Shown in pieces: positions 23,032-30,453 of a DNA stretch of 37,203 nucleotides. This stretch comes from an uncultured Clostridia bacterium. GTDB taxonomy: Bacteria; Bacillota; Clostridia; Christensenellales; CAG-917. The position numbers and the translations under genes are program-made. The notes beneath the pieces were generated by a model, which ran no database searches, was not told the origin of the DNA, and saw only the letters and a program-made list of their open reading frames with translations. The stretch is from the NCBI GenBank assembly GCA_944372795.1, contig CALWAF010000014.1, positions 1 through 37,203 of the forward strand, read 5' to 3'. How positions within the stretch are numbered: the stretch's first letter is position 1; every line of letters begins with the position of its first letter.

Positions 23032-25635
23032 ATGAACGCGCAAAAATTTACCAAAAAGGCGCTGGAAGCCCTCGGCTCGGCGCAGAATATAGCCATCGAA
23101 AACCAAAACCTGCAAGTGATGCCGGAGCATCTGCTTTACGCCCTTGTCGATCAGGACGGCGGGCTCATCCCGAACCTGCTCGCGAGGACGGGCGCGGACA
23201 CCGATAAGCTGCTTGCCATGCTCGATTCCGCCATAAGCAAGATGCCCGCGGTGAGCGGCAGCGGCAGGGAGCCCGACAAGATCTATATCTCTCCCGTCAC
23301 GGACAAGATCCTCTCCGGCGCGGAGAGGCTCGCGGGCACGCAGGGGGACGAGTACGTTTCCGTCGAGCACGTCATGCTCTCCCTTTTCGACCATGCGACG
23401 GAGGAGATAAAGAACATCTTCCGCGCCCTCGGCGTGACCAAGCGGGCGTTCGAGGCGGAGCTGAAAAAGGTGAAGTCCGCAAGGGTGACTTCCGACGAGC
23501 CCGAGAGCACTTACGACGCCCTCGGAAAATACGGATCCGACCTTGTAGAACGCGCAAAACAGCAAAAACTCGACCCCGTCATCGGGCGGGATAACGAGAT
23601 AAGGAACGTCATCCGCATCCTCTCGCGCAAGACCAAGAACAATCCCGTCCTCATCGGCGAGCCCGGTGTGGGCAAGACCGCCGTCGTGGAAGGGCTGGCG
23701 CAGCGTATCGTGCGCGGCGACGTCCCCGAAGGGCTCAAAGACAAGACCATCTTCGCCCTCGACATGGGCTCGCTCATCGCGGGCGCGAAGTTCCGCGGGG
23801 AGTTCGAGGAAAGGCTGAAAGCCGTCCTCAACGAGGTCAAAAAGAGCGAGGGGCGCATCATCCTCTTCATCGACGAGTTGCACACCATCGTGGGGGCGGG
23901 CAAGTCCGACGGCGCGATGGACGCGGGCAATCTTTTGAAACCCATGCTCGCGCGCGGCGAGCTGCATTGCATCGGCGCGACCACTCTCGACGAATATCGC
24001 AAGTACATCGAAAAGGACGCGGCTCTCGAGCGCAGGTTCCAGCCCGTCATGGTGGACGAGCCTTCCGTCGAAGACACCATATCCATTCTCCGCGGGCTCA
24101 AGGAGAGATATGAGGTCTATCACGGCGTGCAGATCCACGACGGCGCGCTCATCGCGGCGGCGACCCTCTCGCACCGCTATATCTCCGACCGCTTCCTCCC
24201 CGACAAAGCCATAGACCTCGTGGACGAGGCGTGCGCCACCATCCGCACCGAGATAGATTCCATGCCCTCCGAGATGGACGACATCGCCCGCAGGATCATG
24301 CAGCTGGAGATCGAGGAAATGGCGCTCGCCAAAGAGACGGACAACCTCTCCAAGGAGCGGCTTGCCGACATCAAAGAGGAGCTTGCCGAACAGAACGAGA
24401 AGTTCAGCGAGATGAAGGCGCAATGGGAGAAAGAAAAGGCGGGCATACACGCCGTTTCGGACATCAAAGCGGAGATCGAACGCATAAACGGCGAGATAGA
24501 GGCGGCGCAGCGCGTCGGCGACTACGCCAAAGCGGCACAGCTGCAATACAGCCGTTTGCCCGAGCTCCAGAAGCAGCTCGAAGAGGCGGCGGATGAGGGC
24601 AAAAAGAAGCATACGCTCCTTCGTGATACCGTCACGGAAGAGGAGATCGCGCGCGTAGTGTCCCGTTGGACGGGCATACCTCTCGCCAAGCTCATGGAGG
24701 GCGAGAAGGAGAAGATATTGCACCTCGACGACATCCTGCACAAGCGCGTCATCGGACAGGACGAGGCGGTGGAGAAGGTCACCGAGGCGATCATCCGTTC
24801 CCGCGCGGGCATCTCCGACCCCAACCGTCCCATAGGTTCCTTCCTCTTCCTCGGCCCCACGGGCGTGGGCAAGACGGAGCTGGCAAAGGCGCTCGCCGAG
24901 AGCCTCTTCGACGACGAGCATAACCTCGTGAGGATAGATATGACGGAGTATATGGAGAAGTTCTCCGTCTCCCGCCTTATAGGTGCGCCTCCCGGATACG
25001 TCGGCTACGATGAGGGCGGGCAGCTCACCGAGGCGGTGCGAAGGAAACCCTATTCCGTCGTCCTCTTCGACGAGATAGAAAAGGCGCATCCCGATGTGTT
25101 CAACATCTTGCTCCAAGTGCTGGACGACGGTAGGATCACGGACTCCCAGGGCAGGACGGTGGACTTCAAAAACACCATCATCATCCTCACGTCCAACCTC
25201 GGTTCATCCTTCCTGCTCGACGGCATCGGCAAGGACGGCGAGATAAGCGACGAGGCGAAGGATAAGGTGTCCGCGCTCCTGAAACAGAGCTTCCGTCCCG
25301 AGTTTCTGAACCGTCTCGACGAGATAGTCTACTACAAACCCCTCACCCGCGAGGACATCGGCAAGATCATAGACCTGCTCGTGAAGAGCTTGGAGGAGCG
25401 TCTTGCAGAGCGTCAGATCGAGCTCCGCATCACCCCCGCGGCAAAAGAGCTCGTGGCGGAGAACGGCTACGACCCCGTCTACGGCGCCCGTCCCCTGAAA
25501 CGGTATCTGCAAAGCAAGGTCGAGACCTTGGTCGCAAGGACGATGATCGCGGACGACGTCGAAGGCGGCGACACCATCGTCGTGGGCGTGGAGAACGAGG
25601 CGTTCACCGTAAAAGTGGAAAAAGCCCGCGCTTAA
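23032..25635 (+). CDS. clpB: ATP-dependent disaggregase ClpB
   Basis: An 867-residue Hsp100 hexameric chaperone that, with DnaK, pulls proteins out of aggregates. Domains in order: N domain with two Clp repeats (1-150), AAA1 with Walker [10 protein letters not shown] and Walker [10 protein letters not shown], a coiled-coil middle domain (about 400-530) that distinguishes ClpB from ClpC, and AAA2 with [20 protein letters not shown] and pore loop [12 protein letters not shown], then the C-terminal small domain ([15 protein letters not shown]). There is no ClpP-binding IGF/L loop by eye. The ribosome binding site AAGGAGGTGATG is close to a perfect anti-SD complement, predicting strong translation. 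Confidence 0.97.
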   Translation: MNAQKFTKKALEALGSAQNIAIENQNLQVMPEHLLYALVDQDGGLIPNLLARTGADTDKLLAMLDSAISKMPAVSGSGREPDKIYISPVTDKILSGAERLAGTQGDEYVSVEHVMLSLFDHATEEIKNIFRALGVTKRAFEAELKKVKSARVTSDEPESTYDALGKYGSDLVERAKQQKLDPVIGRDNEIRNVIRILSRKTKNNPVLIGEPGVGKTAVVEGLAQRIVRGDVPEGLKDKTIFALDMGSLIAGAKFRGEFEERLKAVLNEVKKSEGRIILFIDELHTIVGAGKSDGAMDAGNLLKPMLARGELHCIGATTLDEYRKYIEKDAALERRFQPVMVDEPSVEDTISILRGLKERYEVYHGVQIHDGALIAAATLSHRYISDRFLPDKAIDLVDEACATIRTEIDSMPSEMDDIARRIMQLEIEEMALAKETDNLSKERLADIKEELAEQNEKFSEMKAQWEKEKAGIHAVSDIKAEIERINGEIEAAQRVGDYAKAAQLQYSRLPELQKQLEEAADEGKKKHTLLRDTVTEEEIARVVSRWTGIPLAKLMEGEKEKILHLDDILHKRVIGQDEAVEKVTEAIIRSRAGISDPNRPIGSFLFLGPTGVGKTELAKALAESLFDDEHNLVRIDMTEYMEKFSVSRLIGAPPGYVGYDEGGQLTEAVRRKPYSVVLFDEIEKAHPDVFNILLQVLDDGRITDSQGRTVDFKNTIIILTSNLGSSFLLDGIGKDGEISDEAKDKVSALLKQSFRPEFLNRLDEIVYYKPLTREDIGKIIDLLVKSLEERLAERQIELRITPAAKELVAENGYDPVYGARPLKRYLQSKVETLVARTMIADDVEGGDTIVVGVENEAFTVKVEKARA

Positions 25636-25652
25636 AGCCGCTATGCGTCTTC

Positions 25653-25697
25653 CCGACCAAACGCAAAATGGCGGTTTTGTGCCGCCATTTTGGTCGG
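25653..25697 (+). terminator. Hairpin downstream of clpB
   Basis: AAAATGGCGG (25665-25674) pairs with CCGCCATTTT (25682-25691) around a 7-base loop, extended outward by CCGACCA (25653-25659) opposite TGGTCGG (25691-25697) across an internal bulge. It lies 17 bases after the clpB stop codon. The lack of a downstream T tract leaves its efficiency uncertain. Confidence 0.55.
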
Positions 25698-25794
25698 ACT
25701 TCATTCCTTGCGCTCCGCACGTATGCGTGCTTACCGCGCTGCGTCATAGCGGGCGCGCTTTCACCGCGCATGTCGCTGAAAGCGCGGGAGTGTG

Positions 25795-25999
25795 CAAGGG
25801 GTTCTACCCCTTGACCCCGACAGGGGCGCTGCCCCTGCACCCCGCGAGGGGCATTATGCCCCTCGACCCCGAACTTTAATATAATAATTGCGCCGAGTGT
25901 TGCGGCTTTGCCCGCAACACTCGGCGCACTTTTATTATAAAAATAAGGGAGCGCGAGGGTGTAACACCCTCGCAAGGGGGTGTGGGGGAAGCCCCCACA
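25795..25999. repeat. Array of six short hairpins between clpB and pyk
   Basis: No gene is visible between 25636 and 26000. Six perfect palindromes follow each other: CAAGGGG/CCCCTTG (25795-25813), CAGGGGC/GCCCCTG (25821-25837), CGAGGGGCA/TGCCCCTCG (25845-25865), a 17-bp stem (25889-25928), GCGAGGGTG/CACCCTCGC (25953-25973) and TGTGGGGG/CCCCCACA (25981-25999). The first three are separated by ACCCCG-containing spacers. The 17-bp stem is flanked by A/T-rich tails and probably serves as a bidirectional terminator for the convergent clpB and pyk genes. The purpose of the others is unknown. Confidence 0.75.
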
Positions 26000-26000
26000 A

Positions 26001-27416
26001 TTATACTCTGTCGATGGTGAGGGTGTTGGCGTCCTCGATGCCCGTGCTTGCCACGGCGACGATTGTATCGCCTTTGTGCACGAGGTTGAAGTATTTCGCG
26101 ATGTTCGTCGCCTGCGACGCGGCGGCGTGGGTCGCCTCGGGCTGGTCGGCGGCGAGGATGGGCTGCACACCCCAAGTGAGAGCCATCTTGTGATAGGTGC
26201 TCTCGTGGCGGGTGACCGCGATGATGGGGCAGGAGGGACGGAACCCGCTGATGAGTTTTGCCGTCTTACCGCTGCGGGTGGCGACCACGATCGCCTGTGC
26301 CGCGAGGTCATAGGAGGCTTTCACCGCCGAGGCGCACACGGCGTCCGCGATGCTTTCTATCTCATAGTCCGTGATGGCGAAACGTTTGCGGTAGTGGATG
26401 GCTTGCTCGGTGTACGCGGCGATGTCGGACATAGCTTTCACCGCCTGCACGGGGTAGTTGCCCGCCGCGGTCTCGCCCGAGAGCATGACCGCGCCCGTGC
26501 CGTCATAGACGGCGTTGGCGACGTCCGAAGTCTCCGCGCGGGTGGGGCGGGGTTTGTAAATCATGCTTTCCAGCATTTCCGTCGCGGTGATGACGCGTTT
26601 GCCTGCCGCTCTCGCTTTTTTGATGAGGGACTTCTGGATGGAGGGCAGCGCTTCCATTGGGATCTCGACGCCGAGGTCTCCGCGCGCGATCATGATGCCG
26701 TCCGCGAGGGCGATGATCTCGTCGATGTTGTCGATGCCCGTGCCGGACTCTATCTTGGCGATGATCTCGATGTTCTCGCCGCCGTTCTGCAACAGGAAGT
26801 TTTTCAGCACTCTGACGTCGTCTCCGCACGACACGAAGGACGCCGCCACATAGTCCGCGCCCTGCTTTATGCCGAAGAGGATGTCCTTTTTGTCCTGCTC
26901 GCTGAGATAGGGCATGCCGAGATGCACGCCCACCACGTTGATGGACTTGTGGTTGGAGAGAGTGCCGCCGATGAGCACGTCCAGCACGATGTCGTCGCCG
27001 TCGATTTTCTTCACCTGCATCTTGATGAGCCCGTCGTTCATGAGCAGGACGTTGCCGGGCGCCACCATCTTGGCGAAATCGGGGCAGGTGACGGAGGCGT
27101 GTTTGGAGTCGCCCTCCGTCTCGGTGCCGATGAGGCGGAACTCGCTGCCCGCCTTGACCTCCACGCTGTCGCCGACAAACTTCCCGAGGCGGATCTCGGG
27201 GCCTCTGGTGTCCAGCATGAGCGCGACGGGGATGGCAAGCTCGCGGCGCACTTCCTTCACGAGATTTATCCTTTTCAGATGCTCGTCATGGGTGGAATGG
27301 CTCATATTGAAACGCGCGACGTTCATGCCCGCGTTCACCATATCGCGCAGGATCTGCCTGTCCGCACACGCGGGACCCATGGTGGCGATGATCTTGGTCT
27401 TTCTGGCGTATGACAT
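26001..27416 (-). CDS. pyk: Pyruvate kinase
   Basis: Converts PEP and ADP to pyruvate and ATP, the last step of glycolysis. The 471 residues start with RKTKIIATMGPA and include NVARFNMSH, LDTRGPEIR (the Glu typical of K+-dependent enzymes), the catalytic-Lys strand IIAKIES, the metal/PEP motif IMIARGDLGVEIP, TATEMLESM and LSGETAAGNYP. TATEMLESM carries Glu where many pyruvate kinases have Gln (ATQML). The C-terminal domain is of the short type without the extra PEP-utiliser domain seen in bacilli. It is transcribed alone from its own promoter and is convergent with clpB. Confidence 0.96.
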   Translation of the reverse strand: MSYARKTKIIATMGPACADRQILRDMVNAGMNVARFNMSHSTHDEHLKRINLVKEVRRELAIPVALMLDTRGPEIRLGKFVGDSVEVKAGSEFRLIGTETEGDSKHASVTCPDFAKMVAPGNVLLMNDGLIKMQVKKIDGDDIVLDVLIGGTLSNHKSINVVGVHLGMPYLSEQDKKDILFGIKQGADYVAASFVSCGDDVRVLKNFLLQNGGENIEIIAKIESGTGIDNIDEIIALADGIMIARGDLGVEIPMEALPSIQKSLIKKARAAGKRVITATEMLESMIYKPRPTRAETSDVANAVYDGTGAVMLSGETAAGNYPVQAVKAMSDIAAYTEQAIHYRKRFAITDYEIESIADAVCASAVKASYDLAAQAIVVATRSGKTAKLISGFRPSCPIIAVTRHESTYHKMALTWGVQPILAADQPEATHAAASQATNIAKYFNLVHKGDTIVAVASTGIEDANTLTIDRV

Positions 27417-27452
27417 AACCGCTCCTTAAAAGTGAACTTATTTTCGGTTTGC

Positions 27453-27481
27453 ATTATAATTCACGCGCGCACAAAAGTAAA
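27453..27481 (-). promoter_or_regulatory. Promoter of pyk
   Basis: TTTACT (27476-27481), 17-bp spacer, TATAAT (27453-27458) on the minus strand. The ribosome binding site AAGGAG follows 6 bases before the ATG at 27416. Confidence 0.8.
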
Positions 27482-27536
27482 CGGGTTTGACAAAATTAGT
27501 ATGCCGTCCGCCTTGCTCGTGTCGTTGTACTCCGAC

Positions 27537-27647
27537 CCTGCTTGACCCCGTCCCCATTGGTTTCAATACGTTCCTGTTTAAGGGCGTGTTGACGAACAGC
27601 TTGATAGGGCGTCTTTGAACACGACGAAACCTCTTTCGGAGACGAAA
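27537..27647 (+). repeat. About 110-bp direct repeat, copy 1
   Basis: Runs from CCTGCTTGACCCCGTCCCC through GGTTTCAATACGTTCC, GTGTTGACGAACAGCTTGAT and AACACGACGAAACC to GGAGACG. A second copy begins exactly 840 bases later (28376-28484) and differs by a handful of bases and a one-base deletion. A shorter related segment (GTCCCCGTTGGTTTCAACGCG) lies at about 28998-29018. Confidence 0.85.
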
Positions 27648-27882
27648 TCACGCGCCGCTCACCCGCGTCGCAATCCGCGCGTAATCGTCGCCCTACGCCG
27701 CGTTGCGGCGGCTGGCTCGTCTATCGCGCGGTTGCTCCTTTTCACGTCGTGAAAATGCGGAGACGCTCGTTCACTCCGCGTTTTGCAAGCAAAACTATTT
27801 GTTCGCTCGCTCATTTTCACGACGCGGGAGACGAGGGCGATGCCCTCGTCGTGATACGGCGGCAAAGCCGCCGCTTGCAAGT

Positions 27883-27924
27883 CGCGGCAATTCGGGGTCC
27901 CCGCCGAAAGTATTTTCGGTGGGG
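27883..27924. repeat. 42-bp dispersed hairpin repeat, copy 2
   Basis: CGCGGCAATTCGGGGTCC followed by CCCCGCCGAAA / TTTCGGTGGGG (27899-27924), the same as 892-933 except one C-to-T change that leaves a G-U pair in the stem. An inverted partial copy is at 28271-28304. Confidence 0.8.
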
Positions 27925-27985
27925 TAAAGATCTGCGACCTCGCAAGCTAGACGGATAATTAAGTAGACACGGGCGCTGTGCGCGT

Positions 27986-28205
27986 CGAGTCGCCTTCCTC
28001 TCCCCGCGAGCGATGTTCAGTGAGTGCTGTTCGCCGCTCGATTATCTCTATGCGAGATTCAAACTGTATCAAAAAGGACGAAAAGCATATCCCGCATTTT
28101 AGGAGGACTGCACTCTTCACGAGTGGGGGAGGAAAGCCCGCAGGGAAGGTGGGGGCGCAACATTCCCCGCGAGACGTACCCTCTATTTCACCTTCGAGCC
28201 CGCCG
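27986..28205 (+). repeat. About 220-bp intergenic repeat, partner of the right window edge
   Basis: From CGAGTCGCCTTCCTCTCCCC through GAGCGGCGAA-type, AATCTCGCATAGAG-type (complement) and CATTTTAGGAGG segments, this matches the reverse complement of 36987-37203. The first 155 bases are nearly identical; the remainder is more diverged. Because the partner reaches the last base of the window, the repeat probably extends further. Confidence 0.85.
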
Positions 28206-28247
28206 CACCCTCCGAGCTGGCGTTGCATGAGTTCACGTATAACTCCG
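28159..28247 (+). repeat. About 90-bp direct repeat, copy A
   Basis: ATTCCCCGCGAGACGTAC through CACCCTCCGAGCTGGCGTTG to CGTATAACTCCG. Copy B is at about 28909-28999 with scattered substitutions, and a weaker copy is in the right-edge repeat. The conserved blocks are GC-rich with no obvious frame in common. Confidence 0.75.
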
Positions 28248-28270
28248 AAACAAACGGAGACGAACTTTAA

Positions 28271-28304
28271 CCCCACCGAAAATACTTTCGGCGGGGACCC
28301 CGAA
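28271..28304. repeat. Dispersed hairpin repeat, copy 3 (inverted, partial)
   Basis: Reverse complement of the 3' part of the 892-933 and 27883-27924 element: CCCCACCGAAA (28271-28281) opposite TTTCGGCGGGG (28286-28296), with one A-C mismatch. Confidence 0.75.
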
Positions 28305-28305
28305 A

Positions 28306-28345
28306 AAATGTTCAACTCGGACGAGTGCGTTCGAGTTGAACATTT
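28306..28345. repeat. Perfect 14-bp inverted repeat
   Basis: AAATGTTCAACTCG (28306-28319) and CGAGTTGAACATTT (28332-28345) around a 12-base loop. It adjoins the dispersed hairpin copy 3. It could be a stable RNA stem or the end of a small element. Confidence 0.75.
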
Positions 28346-28375
28346 GCGCCCCCATGCCCCATCGGAGATGTGGAC

Positions 28376-28484
28376 CCCGGCTTGACCCCGTCCCCATTGG
28401 TTTCAACGCGTTCCTGTTGCGGGCGTGTTGACGAACAGCTTGATAGGGCGTCTTTGAACACGACGAAACCTTTTTCGGAGACGG
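28376..28484 (+). repeat. About 110-bp direct repeat, copy 2
   Basis: Second copy of the module at 27537-27647, same orientation, highly similar over its full length (GACCCCGTCCCCATTGG, GTGTTGACGAACAGCTTGAT, TCTTTGAACACGACGAAACC). Confidence 0.85.
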
Positions 28485-28908
28485 TTTTACGCGCACCACG
28501 AGCGTGACGTCGCTTGACACGATGTTATCTCTTTCGGAGTGGAGCCGCCCAGCCAAACTTTCACAGGCGGCTTGCCGCCTCTTGAAAGTCGGCGGCGACC
28601 GTATGAGTGCCGAGGGCTGACGAAACGTGCGCTAGCAATGCGCCACTCTCTTCGCGAAGCGGGCGCATTGCAAGCGGCATAACATGGCGGCGCCGTGGAG
28701 GCGCCGTCCTCGGACGCCCTCGTGCCCGAGTGCCGAAGGTGTCCCCCGAAATGGTGGGTCCCCTTTTAAGGGGGGAACGATTTCGGGGGAAACCCGCAGG
28801 AAGGGGGTAAGCAATACTTCAATGTCAGAGGATAGCACTTTATCCCGAATGGGGCTCCCCGCAAAATCGCCGCAGGCAATTTAGTGGGGTCCCCGGAAGG
28901 AGGGGGAA

Positions 28909-28999
28909 CAATATTCCCCGCGAGACGTACACTCTATTCTCACGCTTGAGCACGCCGCACCCTCCGAGCTGGCGTTGCATGAGTGCGCGTATAACTCCG
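28909..28999 (+). repeat. About 90-bp direct repeat, copy B
   Basis: Second copy of 28159-28247 in the same orientation, 750 bases away: ATTCCCCGCGAGACGTAC, CACCCTCCGAGCTGGCGTTG, CGTATAACTCCG are conserved. Confidence 0.75.
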
Positions 29000-29187
29000 T
29001 CCCCGTTGGTTTCAACGCGTTGTTGCGCGAGAGGAAATATCCTTGCTTCGTCTTGCCCGTCGCTCCGCAAGGTGCTATCATAAAAGTGCCGAACATACAC
29101 GTGATGCGAGATGCGCGGCAAAAGATGATTACCTAAAAAAGGAGTTTATATCTCGCAATATACAGATAAAATGCGGGTTTTGTCGTT

Positions 29188-29481
29188 ATGTGGCAGTTGT
29201 TCATCATTCCAGCGGCGTTTGTCGCGATGAGTGTCATCGGCTTCGCGCTCATGGGCGCGGACAAGCGGCGGGCGGAAAAGGGCGCGTGGCGCATCCCCGA
29301 GAAGGTGCTCTTCGGGGTGTCATTTTTGCTGGGCGGGGTGGGGAGCCTTGTCGGCATGTTCGTCTTCTGTCACAAGACCAAGCACGCGTCTTTTCGGATA
29401 TTGCTGCCGCTCTCCGCGCTGTGGTCGCTTGCGGTGACGGCGGCGGCGGAATACGGCGTTTGGCTTGCCGTGTGCGGGTGA
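29188..29481 (+). CDS. DUF1294 small membrane protein
   Basis: A 97-residue membrane protein with three to four hydrophobic segments. The pattern GADKRRAEKGAWRIPEKVL, then a Gly-rich segment (LLGGVGSLVGMFVFCHKTKH) and a final hydrophobic helix, matches the DUF1294 family: D-K, WRIPE and HKTKH are its hallmarks. The function of the family is unknown. No strong ribosome binding site precedes the ATG; an AAAGGAG lies about 45 bases upstream, too far for this start. It is the first gene after the repeat region. Confidence 0.85.
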   Translation: MWQLFIIPAAFVAMSVIGFALMGADKRRAEKGAWRIPEKVLFGVSFLLGGVGSLVGMFVFCHKTKHASFRILLPLSALWSLAVTAAAEYGVWLAVCG

Positions 29482-29533
29482 GTGGGATTTGCAAGCGGCC
29501 GATGTGCGGGCGAGAAAAAAGCGAAATTCGCTC

Positions 29534-29563
29534 TTGAAAATCCGCGCGGGCGCGTGATAAAAT
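29534..29563 (+). promoter_or_regulatory. Promoter of the kinase-oxidoreductase pair
   Basis: TTGAAA (29534-29539), 18-bp spacer, TAAAAT (29558-29563) on the plus strand, 53 bases before the start codon at 29617. Confidence 0.65.
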
Positions 29564-29616
29564 AAAAGAAACTTATCGGTCCGTTCGCGGACGCGGGCGG
29601 CAGGCAGGGGGAAGAT

Positions 29617-30453
29617 ATGGAAAACATCACGAAAATTGCCGCTTTGCCCGGCAAACCGTTCACTCACGGCAGGTCGGCAGAGCTTTACGACCTAGGGGAC
29701 GGCAAAGTGCTGAAGCTTTATTTTCCGGAATTTCCGGAGTCCGATGTCGATCTCGAGTGCAACAACACGCGCATCGCGTTCGCCCTCGGCTGCACGCCGA
29801 TGGAGTGCTTCGGCAAGGCGGAGTGCGAGGGCCGCTTCGGCGTCATCCTGAAGAAGGTCGGGGGCATCTCCATGACCAAGATGCCGGAGAAGAACCCGCT
29901 CATCCTCTTCAAGGCGGGCAGGCTCATCGCCGAGCAGCACGCCAAGGTGCAGGCAAAGCACTCCGACGACCTTCCCGACCTTCGCGAGAAGGCGGTGGCA
30001 GCTCTCGACACGCCGCAGTTTGCCTTCCTCGATGATGAGCGGCGGGAGAAACTCCGCTCCTACATCCTCTCTCTTCCTGCGGGCAACAGCATACTCCACT
30101 ATGACTTCCACACCGAGAACATCCTTATGGACGGCAAGGAGTGCATCGTCATCGACTGGATGACGGCGGTGAAGGGCGTGCCCGAAGCGGAGGTGGCGAT
30201 GATGGACTTTCTGCATCACCACGCCGAGCTTTTCCCGGGCTCGTCCAAGGCGCAACTCGCCTTCTATACGGCGGTGAGGACATTCATCTACAACAGCTTC
30301 CTCAAAAACTACATCAAAATCACGGGCATGAGCCCCGATGCGCCGAGGCCGTGGTACGTCGTGGCGCTCGTCATGCGCCGCGCGTGGGACATCGCGAGCG
30401 AAAAGGGATATCTCGAGGGCGAGATCAAGCGTCTCGTCGATGAAATGAAATGA
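29617..30453 (+). CDS. APH-fold phosphotransferase, oxidoreductase-linked
   Basis: A 278-residue kinase-like protein of the aminoglycoside phosphotransferase superfamily. VLKLYFPEFP contains the presumed ATP-binding Lys, ILHYDFHTENIL is the catalytic loop and IVIDWMTAVKG the metal-binding segment. The long helical C-terminus ends DEMK. It is of the same general type as 14509-15261 but is a different subfamily by eye. Its stop codon overlaps the next start (ATGA), so it is translationally coupled to the FAD oxidoreductase. The ribosome binding site GGGGGAAG precedes the ATG. The substrate is unknown; a small-molecule or protein kinase acting with the oxidoreductase is possible. Confidence 0.85.
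   Translation: MENITKIAALPGKPFTHGRSAELYDLGDGKVLKLYFPEFPESDVDLECNNTRIAFALGCTPMECFGKAECEGRFGVILKKVGGISMTKMPEKNPLILFKAGRLIAEQHAKVQAKHSDDLPDLREKAVAALDTPQFAFLDDERREKLRSYILSLPAGNSILHYDFHTENILMDGKECIVIDWMTAVKGVPEAEVAMMDFLHHHAELFPGSSKAQLAFYTAVRTFIYNSFLKNYIKITGMSPDAPRPWYVVALVMRRAWDIASEKGYLEGEIKRLVDEMK

Larger units (their letters stand above)
27482..29187. other. Gene-free 1.7-kb stretch built of repeats and hairpins
   Basis: No reading frame here has a convincing ribosome binding site, family signature or codon structure. Instead the DNA consists of repeated modules, listed separately, several of which recur in the same or opposite orientation at 0.9 kb and at the right window edge. It may be a graveyard of decayed genes or non-autonomous elements. 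No transposase, tRNA, rRNA or recognisable group II intron domain is visible. Confidence 0.65.

Noticed and set aside
22993..25116. Long minus-strand open frame opposite clpB
   Set aside because: It is antisense to ClpB, whose Walker motifs are all intact, and has no ribosome binding site or known domain.
28607..28838. Short frames inside the repeat region
   Set aside because: They lack ribosome binding sites, are open on both strands and have repetitive, Arg/Ser-rich translations typical of GC-rich non-coding DNA.
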